DNA of 33,441 nucleotides, from contig JAITJS010000032.1 in assembly GCA_031278815.1 (NCBI GenBank), positions 1 to 33,441 on the forward strand, read 5' to 3'. Positions 7,490 through 15,532 of this stretch are shown here, one piece after another. The notes beneath the pieces were generated by a model, which was not told the origin of the DNA, made no database searches, and was given only the letters and a program-made list of their open reading frames with translations. Every line of letters starts with the position of its first letter. The stretch's first letter is position 1. Origin of the DNA: Treponema sp. GTDB lineage: Bacteria > Spirochaetota > Spirochaetia > Treponematales > Breznakiellaceae. Made by a program: the position numbers and the translations under genes.

Positions 7490-10177
7490 TCAAAAAGATA
7501 CAGCGGCAATGGATTCTACCTTATATGAAACTTTCTCTTCATGTATGGAGAAATCAAACTCTTGTCCCGGGGATTTATTTAAAAGGGTCCCTCCAAAGGG
7601 GGAAAGATAGGAGATGATCCGGTTTTCCGGGTCTGATTCCCAAGGGCCCAAGATGGTATACTCCTCTCTTGTACCGTTAACGCTGTTTACCAAGGTAACC
7701 TTGGTCCCGAAGGATACCCGGTTCGTATTGATCGTCCCTGGATCAAAGAGCTGGGCCCGTTCAATTTCGTCTTTGAGTTTTGCCACCGTGGCATTGAGGA
7801 GTTCCTGTCTTTCCTTTGCCGCCTTGTACTCCGCATTCTCCCGAAGATCCCCCAGGGACAGGGCAAAGGCGATTTCCTTGGAATTGGCCGGGACCTCCAC
7901 CTCCACGATATGAGCCAACTGCCGCTGTTTTTCCTCATACATCGCGGCAGTAACCATAAGCCCCCGGGTGATCACCGTTTTCTCCACATCTCCGAAGAAT
8001 TTGAAGTTCGGGTATTTATCCAGAATACAGTTCCGTAATTTGAACTTATCCGTAGGATCCAGGTCCTTCACATCGTTGATGAAGGTGTATATCCGGATGA
8101 TGGTATCTGGATCCGCCCCATCAATAAAGGTGTGGAGGAGCCCTTCCTTAAACAAGAGGGTATACACCTGTTTGTTGATCTTCCGATTTTCTGCAGTATC
8201 CCGGTGATTTTCTATGTCCCGGTAGGTAATATCCAGGATATGGATGAGGGTGATGAGCTGTTTTTCCTCAGGAATTCCGGCTTTTTTAAACCAAGGACTT
8301 TCCTTGCTGTTTTTAAACAACCATACCGCAGCTTCTTTATAATCCCGGTAGTTTTCAAAACAACTTACCACCATAGATACCAGCTTGGCTTCATGCCCCT
8401 CTTTCTCGAGGTTCGCGATGATGGAATTGAGTAGGGCATAGGGGAAGAGTTGGACGTACTCATCTGCCCATTGGGGTATAAAGAGCTTGATATGATGCAA
8501 GAAGGCTTCTTTTAATTTAGTGTCCTTTAAATTTGAAAACAGCATCGGTATATCATCAATCGCATTAAAAATATCCACGAAATTCAGAGAGAGGGCTGTC
8601 CCGAGATGGGGATAGGTACCTATCAGATCTTTTACCAGAAGATAGGAAGCCAGGACCTGTTCATTGATCTGACTGGGGGACCGAAGATACCCGGTAAAAT
8701 AGGCGAACATTTCGGTAAAATATTCCGAATCCAGTTCTGCATTTTTCTGCGCCACATAGTTCCGCAGCGTCTCCACCCGGTCAAAGAAATTCCGTTCCGC
8801 CTTAAACTCGTTAAAGAGTTTTTCCTCGATGCTGATAGGCCGTTCCCGGACCGTATAGACATCAATGTTTTCAGGACTGACCCCAAAAGAAGGATCCGTT
8901 CTGAGGATCTCCCGGGATTTGGAGCTCCAGGTGGTCCATTCCCCCAGGGAAAGCACCGAGGGTACCAATTCCCCTTTAATCCGCTTAATGTCACAGGCAT
9001 TATCAAAGCTCTTGATCACGGTTTTAAGGGTCCAGGCAAAGTCGGTTTTGATCCGCTCGTGGAGTTTTTCCTTTTTCTGGGTGGCCTTTAAAACCCAGAT
9101 ATGGTTCTTCGACAGGGTTTGCAGGGCATTGATCGCCATTTTAAGGGACATGGCATGTTCCCGCCTCTTGGCAAAATCAATGACGATCTCATCCCCCTTT
9201 ACACTGGCGATGCGCCCAACCCCCCAGGTCCGGTGATACACGAAGTTGCCCTTATCAAAGGCAATGTGTTTCTCAAAGTCCGTGATGGCTTCATGGACAT
9301 TTCGCCAATGTTGGGAAAGATTGGCGACCCGGATGTATTCTTCGAGCTGGCTGTGCTGGGCGTATTTCTTTTTGAAACAGTCGATGATCTCTTTTCGCGC
9401 CTGGTTATCCCGTTCATCGTATTGCAGGATCAGTTTTAAGATGCTGATGGCGGTGTTAATATCATCCCGCTTCCTACAAGAGGCGTACACGTCTTGCAGG
9501 AGCAGGACCGCCTTATCCTCGCTGATGTTTCGGGCGATCTTCTTCTCCACGTGGAGAAAGAAATCAATATCCTCCGGGCAATACCCCAGGAGTTTCTCCC
9601 AAATCTCCTTGACATTGGTAAAGAGCTGTTTATTGATGTACCGATGCAGGGCTTTTTTATAGTAATCCACCGCACTTTCCCTATCTCCCTGGGTTTCAAA
9701 GTATTCCCCCAAGGATTTGGCGATATCCGCCTCTTCCAGATCAACTTTAACGAGCCGTTCCCAGATGCCATAAATGGCTTCTTCCTGGTTCTCGTTCTTA
9801 TAGCAGTTTATCAGGGTGCGGAGGGCGAACTTGGATTCACCGTAATCCAGGATCCGCTCACAGAGATACCGAACGATGCTCCATTTATGGTTGTCCACAA
9901 AAATGGTTACCAGGTTGATCAAGGCGGCATCATCAATGATCTGCCGGGAGAGGGCGATCATTCCTGAAAGATAGAGGGCGATGATGCTGTTCTTGGTATG
10001 CACCAGATGTTCATCGCAGTTCTTCTTGAGGTCATCATAGACCCGTGCTTCCAGCGCCTCTTTCAGGATAAGATCCAAGTCCTTGAACTGGTTGGTAGAA
10101 TAATTACTGAGGGTGGCTCGGGTCCACTTTTCCTCATTCAGCATTTCCTGTACGTTTTTAAGGAGAGCTTCAGACAT
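7490..10177 (-). CDS. greA: Long GreA-domain transcription elongation/cleavage factor with a large N-terminal helical region
   Basis: The last about 140 residues (from about 754 of 895) are a GreA/GreB domain. It has a coiled-coil tip with GDLRENAEYKAAKERQ, carrying the acidic residues that reach into the RNA polymerase secondary channel, and a C-terminal FKBP-like fold beginning at about residue 820. It should rescue backtracked polymerase by stimulating transcript cleavage. E. coli GreA has about 158 residues, so over 700 residues are extra. They contain TPR/HEAT-like helical repeats and a short beta domain (VYHRTWGVGRIASVKGDEIVIDF, split here as WGVGRIASV and DEIVIDF) that looks SH3- or CarD-like. 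I chose the ATG at 10177 because GAGGAG precedes it by 8 nt. The frame is open upstream, but that part would cross the promoter and palindrome. Confidence 0.88.
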   Translation of the reverse strand: MSEALLKNVQEMLNEEKWTRATLSNYSTNQFKDLDLILKEALEARVYDDLKKNCDEHLVHTKNSIIALYLSGMIALSRQIIDDAALINLVTIFVDNHKWSIVRYLCERILDYGESKFALRTLINCYKNENQEEAIYGIWERLVKVDLEEADIAKSLGEYFETQGDRESAVDYYKKALHRYINKQLFTNVKEIWEKLLGYCPEDIDFFLHVEKKIARNISEDKAVLLLQDVYASCRKRDDINTAISILKLILQYDERDNQARKEIIDCFKKKYAQHSQLEEYIRVANLSQHWRNVHEAITDFEKHIAFDKGNFVYHRTWGVGRIASVKGDEIVIDFAKRREHAMSLKMAINALQTLSKNHIWVLKATQKKEKLHERIKTDFAWTLKTVIKSFDNACDIKRIKGELVPSVLSLGEWTTWSSKSREILRTDPSFGVSPENIDVYTVRERPISIEEKLFNEFKAERNFFDRVETLRNYVAQKNAELDSEYFTEMFAYFTGYLRSPSQINEQVLASYLLVKDLIGTYPHLGTALSLNFVDIFNAIDDIPMLFSNLKDTKLKEAFLHHIKLFIPQWADEYVQLFPYALLNSIIANLEKEGHEAKLVSMVVSCFENYRDYKEAAVWLFKNSKESPWFKKAGIPEEKQLITLIHILDITYRDIENHRDTAENRKINKQVYTLLFKEGLLHTFIDGADPDTIIRIYTFINDVKDLDPTDKFKLRNCILDKYPNFKFFGDVEKTVITRGLMVTAAMYEEKQRQLAHIVEVEVPANSKEIAFALSLGDLRENAEYKAAKERQELLNATVAKLKDEIERAQLFDPGTINTNRVSFGTKVTLVNSVNGTREEYTILGPWESDPENRIISYLSPFGGTLLNKSPGQEFDFSIHEEKVSYKVESIAAVSF

Positions 10178-10216
10178 CTCATAACTCCTCGCCCTAGGGG
10201 CACTACAATCAAGCCT

Positions 10217-10234
10217 GGAGCAGGATCCTGCTCC
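10217..10234. promoter_or_regulatory. Perfect 18-bp palindrome at the greA-type gene promoter
   Basis: GGAGCAGGATCCTGCTCC is its own reverse complement and touches the -10 hexamer (10235-10240), so it covers the transcription start on the minus strand. It may be an operator for a dimeric repressor or a 5' mRNA hairpin. Confidence 0.65.
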
Positions 10235-10263
10235 ATTATAACCACACATTTATTACATAAAAA
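10235..10263 (-). promoter_or_regulatory. Promoter of the greA-type gene
   Basis: TATAAT on the minus strand (10240-10235), with a 17-bp spacer to TTTTTA (10263-10258). The -10 is perfect and the -35 poor. It lies in the gap after the TPR gene and gives a leader of about 50 nt to the ATG at 10177. Confidence 0.6.
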
Positions 10264-10286
10264 CAGGGAACTTTTTCCATCGACCC

Positions 10287-11294
10287 CTAATTCCGGTACC
10301 GTTCATATATCCCCGGATCTATGACTTTAATCTTGAGCATGGTCTCTTCAATCACACTGCTATCTTCCCGTACATGCTCATAGTGATCGATAAGCCAAAA
10401 ATACCGGTTAATAAGCCGCGGCTTTAGGAGCATGGTAGTATCCTGCTGGTTGCGGAGTTCATTTTCCAAGGTAAAAATGGATTGTTTTAATCTGCCCAGT
10501 TCCACCTGTTTTAACACCCGCTTGACTGAAAATACCCCCAAAAGACACCCATAAATCGGGATCCATTCGGCAAGCTCCGCTCCCTCATAGCCCAGTTCCT
10601 TTACCCAGTCCCGAAGCCGGATGATCATCTCCGATTCCATAGACCGCAGATCAATGCCTTGGGGATCCAAAAAAAAGGCTTCCCGGAACAGCACCTTGGC
10701 AGCCCTGGTTTCGTTTAAGAGGGCATTCACATCCGCGAGTTCTGAGAGGGTTTCTCCATCCTCCCGTTTAAACCGGGCCGCCTGTTCCAGGTACTTAATC
10801 GCCAAATCGTAGTTCCCCACCCCCTTATAACAACGGCCTACCTGCAACAAGAGTCCCGGATCATGTTGATTGACCCCGTCTCCCAGTACATTTTGAAAGG
10901 ATTGCAGGGCAGTGGAAAAAACAAAACGCCGCAGTGCATACTGACAAGGGTCATAGGCCTCACCAATACGATCCAGAAAGCTATAGAAGGATTTCCATTG
11001 GGAAAGGATAAATCCCCCTCGTTCATAGGGATCAGCGAATTCGGGCAAGCGCTTGATCCGATCAAGCCACCAATTAAGACACTTTAAGGCGTAGACCACT
11101 TCTGGGTGCTCAAAATCAATTTTAAGCGCTTCTTCCAATACCTTCAGGGCTGAAGTGGCATCAGAGACTTTCAGGCTGTCATAGGCTTTCTGAATGAGCC
11201 CCTGTACTGATATTTCCGTATTCATGGTTTGAACAATTTCATCGTCATCTGTTCGTTCATATAGTGTTGATTGTGCCTTCTCTATAGAAAACAT
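10287..11294 (-). CDS. Tetratricopeptide-repeat protein, treponemal, function unknown
   Basis: A soluble helical protein of about 335 residues. Near the N-terminus are TPR-like helices (AYDSLKVSDATSALKVLEEALKI is one, covering about 20 residues). Others follow in the middle, such as VGRCYKGVGNYDLAIKYLEQA and LADVNALLNETRAAKVLFREA. TPR scaffolds bind protein partners, and none can be named here. There is no signal peptide in the chosen form. I set the start at ATG 11294 because more upstream ATGs overlap the predicted promoter at 11341-11368. No clear ribosome binding site precedes it, and ATG 11225 is the alternative. It precedes the greA-type gene on the same strand. Confidence 0.75.
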   Translation of the reverse strand: MFSIEKAQSTLYERTDDDEIVQTMNTEISVQGLIQKAYDSLKVSDATSALKVLEEALKIDFEHPEVVYALKCLNWWLDRIKRLPEFADPYERGGFILSQWKSFYSFLDRIGEAYDPCQYALRRFVFSTALQSFQNVLGDGVNQHDPGLLLQVGRCYKGVGNYDLAIKYLEQAARFKREDGETLSELADVNALLNETRAAKVLFREAFFLDPQGIDLRSMESEMIIRLRDWVKELGYEGAELAEWIPIYGCLLGVFSVKRVLKQVELGRLKQSIFTLENELRNQQDTTMLLKPRLINRYFWLIDHYEHVREDSSVIEETMLKIKVIDPGIYERYRN

Positions 11295-11340
11295 ATCTAA
11301 AATTATAGAACAACCCGATCCTTTGAAATATGACTCTTGC

Positions 11341-11368
11341 ATTATACCATGAGGACTATATTTTTCAA
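11341..11368 (-). promoter_or_regulatory. Promoter of the TPR gene
   Basis: TTGAAA (minus 11368-11363), a 16-bp spacer and TATAAT (11346-11341). A start at about 11334 leaves a 40-nt leader to ATG 11294. This argues against the longer reading frame that begins at 11378. Confidence 0.68.
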
Positions 11369-11413
11369 GGGCCTTCACGGAGCCCTCTACTGGAGCCCCT
11401 TTAGGAACATCCC

Positions 11414-12862
11414 TTACAGGCTCTTGATGATCGCTTCTGCCGCAGCCCGGCCGTCCGCGATAGCCCGTACCACGAGGCTCGCCCCATGCCGGGCATCCCC
11501 TGCCGCCCAGACCTTGGGGTTTGAGGTGTGGAAGCTGCCCCGGGTACGGATATTGCCCCGCTCATCCAGTTCAAGACCAAAATCCTTCACCAGGCCCTCC
11601 TGTACCACATGGGTAAAACCCATAGCCAGCAGCACCAGGTCCGCGCCAATCTCAAAATCCGAACCCGGAATCTCCGTCATGACCTGCCTACCCTGCTGAT
11701 TCGTCCAGTTTACCTTAACCGCATGGATAGCCTCTACCTTCCCTCCTCGGCCTATAAAGGCTTTGGTGTTGACCCACCAGAGCCGCTCCCCTCCTTCCTG
11801 GTGGGAACTTGACGTTTTAAGCACCCGAGGCCAGAGGGGCCAGGGTTCTTCTGGGGGACGATGCTCCGGCGGTTTGGGGAGCACCTCGATCTGGGTTACC
11901 CGCAAGGCCCCTTGACGATTGGCAGTACCCACGCAATCCGAGCCGGTATCCCCACCGCCTATAACCACCACCCGTTTCCCATAAGCGGTGATAGGTTCAA
12001 TGCCCCGGGCTTCTCCTGCCAAGGTACGATTTTGAAGGGAAAGGTAATCCAGGGCCTGCACAATGCCGGCGTTTTCCCGTCCCGGAACGCTGATGTCCCG
12101 AGGCTCCCGGGCGCCGATAGTGAGCAGCACCAGATCAGAGGATGCTTCCACGGTTTTTGCTTCGATAGACTGGGCCCCTTCTGAAACCGTGCCGAACCCG
12201 TAACGGCCCGAACCTACAGGAGCATTGGTTTTAAAGGTGATCCCCTCGGCTTCCATGATCTGAATACGCCGGTCGATAAAACTCTTGTCCAACTTGAAAT
12301 CCGGTATTCCGTAACGAAGATACCCTCCCAGCTTCCGGTCCGCTTCGTACACCGTAACCGAAAAACCCGCCCGGTTAAGGTAATAGGCCGCAGCAAGCCC
12401 GGAAGGTCCTGCTCCCAGGATGGCCACCTGTTTCCCGTTCCGCTTCCGGGGAGGCCGGGGGATGACCAGTCCCAGGGCAAAGGCCCGTTCAATGATCGCC
12501 AGTTCATTCTGCCGGATCGTTACCGGATCATCATTGGCACCGAGCACGCAGGAAGCCTCGCAGAGAGCCGGGCAAACCCGACCGGTAAATTCCGGGAAAG
12601 GGTTATTGTCTTCCAACAAGGCCCAGGCCCCTGACCAGTCCCCTCGGTACAAGCGGTCCTGCCATTCAGGCATCACATTGGAGATCGGGCAGGCCCAATG
12701 GCAAAAGGGTACGCCGCAATCCATACATCGAGCTGCCTGATCCTGCCGTTCATCATCCAGGAGTTCTACCTCTACCTCGCTGTAATCATTGACCCGTTCT
12801 TCCACGGGCCGGTACCCGGAAACCTTCCTCCGTATTTTTAAAAAGCCCTTGGGATCACCCAT
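11414..12862 (-). CDS. gltD: Glutamate synthase small subunit (NADPH, FAD, 4Fe-4S)
   Basis: The 482-residue protein passes electrons from NAD(P)H through FAD to the large GltB subunit for glutamate synthesis. The start ATG has AAGGAGG 5-6 nt upstream, and MGDPKGF is the classic GltD N-terminus. Iron-sulfur ligands are Cys46, Cys49, Cys54 and Cys58, with a second set at Cys97, Cys101 and Cys105. The FAD-binding GAGPSG is at 150-155 and the NAD(P)H-binding GGGDTG at 302-307. Length is standard. No gltB is present on either side, so it may serve a distant GltB or act as a stand-alone electron-transfer flavoprotein of the GltD/NfnB/dihydropyrimidine dehydrogenase type. The gene is monocistronic or leads into the TPR gene about 120 bp downstream. 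Confidence 0.93.
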   Translation of the reverse strand: MGDPKGFLKIRRKVSGYRPVEERVNDYSEVEVELLDDERQDQAARCMDCGVPFCHWACPISNVMPEWQDRLYRGDWSGAWALLEDNNPFPEFTGRVCPALCEASCVLGANDDPVTIRQNELAIIERAFALGLVIPRPPRKRNGKQVAILGAGPSGLAAAYYLNRAGFSVTVYEADRKLGGYLRYGIPDFKLDKSFIDRRIQIMEAEGITFKTNAPVGSGRYGFGTVSEGAQSIEAKTVEASSDLVLLTIGAREPRDISVPGRENAGIVQALDYLSLQNRTLAGEARGIEPITAYGKRVVVIGGGDTGSDCVGTANRQGALRVTQIEVLPKPPEHRPPEEPWPLWPRVLKTSSSHQEGGERLWWVNTKAFIGRGGKVEAIHAVKVNWTNQQGRQVMTEIPGSDFEIGADLVLLAMGFTHVVQEGLVKDFGLELDERGNIRTRGSFHTSNPKVWAAGDARHGASLVVRAIADGRAAAEAIIKSL

Positions 12863-13091
12863 ATATGCCTCCTTTATTATGACCTTACCATCAAGGGGCA
12901 TGAGGGTCAAGGGAAACGGGGAACTCCGGTGGAGATGAAGAATACAGCATTACCCATAGAGAAGGCAAAGTGCCCCGGTGTTTTGACGAGGAGCTGCAGT
13001 AAGCCTGAGCTCGCCGGGATTTACCCTTTTACCATGAAACGGTAATGAACGGTTGAAAATAACTTTACTTATTAGTAAAAATATGGGAGGT

Positions 13092-13211
13092 GATCTGCAA
13101 AGTATGATGCAATAAAAACGGCTCATGATCAATGAATGTAATTCATTATATTACCGTGAATGAGCTCTTCTTGGATTAATACCAGAAAGTTTCCATCATA
13201 CTTTGTGGATC
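13092..13211. repeat. Nested inverted-repeat element upstream of the serpin gene (MITE-like)
   Basis: Outer arms 13092-13109 and 13194-13211 match at 16 of 18 positions as inverted repeats (core CAAAGTATGATG). Inside lies a second pair, GCTCAT and ATGAGC, around an AATGAATGTAATTCATT palindrome. The 120-bp unit has no coding potential. It lies in the gap of about 380 bp between gltD and the serpin gene and ends 29 bp before the serpin ATG, so its hairpin would be in or near the serpin 5' leader. It is either a miniature element or a regulatory hairpin. The rest of the gap (12863-13091) shows nothing I can name. Confidence 0.6.
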
Positions 13212-13240
13212 GCTACTATTATTTTTTAGAGGTGAAAAAC

Positions 13241-14572
13241 ATGAGACACAAACCATGCTTTGCTATTTCAGGACGATTCTTTTTTCTTTTATTATACCCT
13301 TTTTGGGGATGTACTCCTGAAATCAACGGCGGTCTTGATGATTATACCGCAATAAAAGTTGTACAGGTAATTCCAAAGGAGCTTCAGCGGACGGAAGACC
13401 TTAATCCGGCTGCTGTTTCGGTTGCTAACGGGGCAAATGATTTTGCCTTTCAGTTGAGCGCGGCCCTTGCGGCACAAAAGGGTACAACAAACAATTTGGT
13501 TTGTTCGCCCCTTTCAGTCTGGATCCCCTTGACGGCGCTGGTCAATGCGGTCAAGGTTCAATACAAAGCAGATTTACTCAGGGCGTTGTGTGTGCCGGAC
13601 CTTGAAGATGCGGATATAAACAACGGGGTCTCGCGTATGTTGTATGATTTGACGCGGCAGCGATATAAGGAATATGAGGAGATGTACGGACAGGGGAACT
13701 ACCACGACCCTATTAAAATAGCCAATGCGATTTTTGTTGATTATGATCTAAAAATCGAAAATGATTTTGCGCAGGCCTTTATGGATTACTACCGGGGCAG
13801 TTCCATACATGTGGATTTTGAGTCCCCCACGGCCGTTACCGAAGTAAACGACTGGGTAGACAAAAACACCAATGGGATGATTCAGAACATAATACCGGAA
13901 TTTGAACCTGAAACGCTGGTGGTTCTTGCCAACGCCGTTTATTTTTTCGACCGGTGGAGTTGGGAATTTGACCCGAACAAAACCAAACCGGATACATTTT
14001 ATGCTCCCGGGGGAAGAAAAACACAGGCGTTTTATATGCTGCGGGAGGGAGAGAGGCAAATCTATTTTGAAGATGAAAAACTGCAAGCCATACCATTGAG
14101 TTTTAAGACAGACAGCGGACTCTATATTCTGCTTCCCAAGGACGGGAACGCGACAGGACTGCTGGCATCCCTGACCAGCGATTATTTTCTCGCGATACAA
14201 AACGGTTCAAAACTTGCCGATGGAAAATTGCTCCTGCCGCGGTTTTCCATTGACGGGGATGTAATGCGGCTGAAGGATATACTGATAACCATGGGCATTC
14301 CCCTGTTTGAACATAATTCCCTGACCGGACTGATACAGGAAGCGGATGTATTCCTTCGCGACGCGATACACAAAGCGGTGATCCAGGTCGACGAAAAAGG
14401 GACGACCGCCGCTGCGGTAACGATCTTGGAAGGAGCAACGTCATCGGGGGAGAATCCACCGAGAGAGCAATTTGAAATGATCTGCGATAAACCATTTGTG
14501 TTTATATTATACGGCCGTACCACTGACGGGGGTAATCAGGTATTATTCACGGGGGTGGTAAATCAGCCATAA
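13241..14572 (+). CDS. Serpin (serine protease inhibitor), probable lipoprotein
   Basis: A 443-residue protein with a complete serpin fold. It has NLVCSPLSVWIPLTALVNAV near the start, VNDWVDKNTNGMIQNIIP, then LANAVYFFDRWSWEF, and the C-terminal signature FEMICDKPFVFILYG. The reactive-centre-loop hinge EKGTTAAAVT (from Glu385) has the small residues required for loop insertion, which predicts an inhibitory serpin. By standard spacing P1-P1' is Ser401-Ser402. The N-terminus MRHKPCF...FLLLYPFWGC looks like a lipoprotein signal with Cys at about residue 27. The ATG follows AGAGGTG. The protein would sit on the cell surface or in the periplasm and block a serine or cysteine protease, perhaps from the host or from neighbours. 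The closest neighbours give no further clue. Confidence 0.95.
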   Translation: MRHKPCFAISGRFFFLLLYPFWGCTPEINGGLDDYTAIKVVQVIPKELQRTEDLNPAAVSVANGANDFAFQLSAALAAQKGTTNNLVCSPLSVWIPLTALVNAVKVQYKADLLRALCVPDLEDADINNGVSRMLYDLTRQRYKEYEEMYGQGNYHDPIKIANAIFVDYDLKIENDFAQAFMDYYRGSSIHVDFESPTAVTEVNDWVDKNTNGMIQNIIPEFEPETLVVLANAVYFFDRWSWEFDPNKTKPDTFYAPGGRKTQAFYMLREGERQIYFEDEKLQAIPLSFKTDSGLYILLPKDGNATGLLASLTSDYFLAIQNGSKLADGKLLLPRFSIDGDVMRLKDILITMGIPLFEHNSLTGLIQEADVFLRDAIHKAVIQVDEKGTTAAAVTILEGATSSGENPPREQFEMICDKPFVFILYGRTTDGGNQVLFTGVVNQP

Positions 14573-14586
14573 AGGGGCTTTGCATT

Positions 14587-14614
14587 TTGCAGCCCGCAGG
14601 CTTGGTAGTATACT
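14587..14614 (+). promoter_or_regulatory. Possible promoter giving a leaderless hydrolase mRNA
   Basis: TTGCAG (14587-14592), a 16-bp spacer and TATACT (14609-14614). A start 7-8 bp downstream falls at or next to the ATG at 14622, and no ribosome binding site precedes that ATG. Confidence 0.45.
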
Positions 14615-14621
14615 ATAAGAA

Positions 14622-15512
14622 ATGAATAGTATGCGGATGTGGCCTTCCCTGGCGGCCCTAGGAAAGGTCTTAGCCCTTAAGGGGGATGAGGAAACCCTCT
14701 TTTATTATGACACCCAAGGACCGGGTAAACCCGCTATCATGCTGATCCATGGGCTTGGGGATGAAGCGGATTCCTGGCGCCACCTCATTCCACGGTTGCG
14801 TCCTTATTACCGGGTACTGGCCCTGGATCTCCCCGGTTTTGGCCGGTCTCGGACCCGCTCTTCCAGCAGTCTGAAACAGCATACTCAGGCGGTACTCCGG
14901 CTGCTGGAGAAGACCGGCCCTGCGGTATTGGTGGGCAGTTCCATGGGTGGTATCATCGCCGAGGCTGGGGCCTTTGCCCGGCCCGATAGGGTCAAGGGGC
15001 TTATCCTCTTGGACGGCTGCCTCCCCACAGGCAGGAGCCTTGATCCGAGACGGATGCTGAGCGCGCTTCCTTGGGTGGGCAAACAATGGTATCGGAGATT
15101 GAGAACCGATCACCACGCCGCGTATCGGTCCCTCTATGGTTACTATGGGGACTTGGCTGGTCTTCCTGAAGCAGACCAGCAGTTTTTGTGGGAGCGGGTC
15201 ATAGCCAGGGTAGACAGCCCTACTCAGGAACGAGCCTATTTCGGGACCCTGCGGAGCCTACTGTGGACCCACCTATGGGGGGTTTCCCGTTTCAGCACGC
15301 GGATCCGGACTTTTCCCGGTTTCATCCTCATCCTCTGGGGTGAAAAAGACCGGATTCTGCCCTTGCATACCGCGGATACCCTCAGAAGCCTTCGGCCTGA
15401 TGCGGAGTATCGGCTGATTCCCGGTGCGGGCCACCTCCCCCATCAAGAAAGACCTGAGGAAACCGCAGAGGCGATCCTCGCCCTTTGTGGCGCTCGGTTG
15501 CAATTACGGTGA
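14622..15512 (+). CDS. Alpha/beta-hydrolase fold protein
   Basis: A 296-residue protein with the full catalytic set: nucleophile Ser107 in VGSSMGG, acid Asp243 in WGEKDRILP and His271 in GAGHLPHQERPEE. The oxyanion segment is LIHGLGDEADSW. It belongs to the lipase/esterase or C-C hydrolase type. The substrate cannot be told. There is no convincing signal peptide, though residues 8-19 are hydrophobic. The start could be the ATG at 14622 or the in-frame ATG at 14631 or 14637, and none has a ribosome binding site. It converges on the acyl-ACP thioesterase gene with a 20-bp gap. Both are lipid-type hydrolases, but they are transcribed towards each other. Confidence 0.85.
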   Translation: MNSMRMWPSLAALGKVLALKGDEETLFYYDTQGPGKPAIMLIHGLGDEADSWRHLIPRLRPYYRVLALDLPGFGRSRTRSSSSLKQHTQAVLRLLEKTGPAVLVGSSMGGIIAEAGAFARPDRVKGLILLDGCLPTGRSLDPRRMLSALPWVGKQWYRRLRTDHHAAYRSLYGYYGDLAGLPEADQQFLWERVIARVDSPTQERAYFGTLRSLLWTHLWGVSRFSTRIRTFPGFILILWGEKDRILPLHTADTLRSLRPDAEYRLIPGAGHLPHQERPEETAEAILALCGARLQLR

Positions 15513-15532
15513 AAGTCGAGTATAGTCAAAGG

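Noticed and set aside
10178-10249. Extended N-terminus of the GreA-type protein
   Set aside because: It would run through the 18-bp palindrome at the transcription start and encode a Cys/Arg-rich tail. The ATG at 10177 has a good ribosome binding site.
11295-11378. Extended N-terminus of the TPR protein
   Set aside because: The upstream start codons lie in or before the predicted -35/-10 elements and so would not be in the mRNA.
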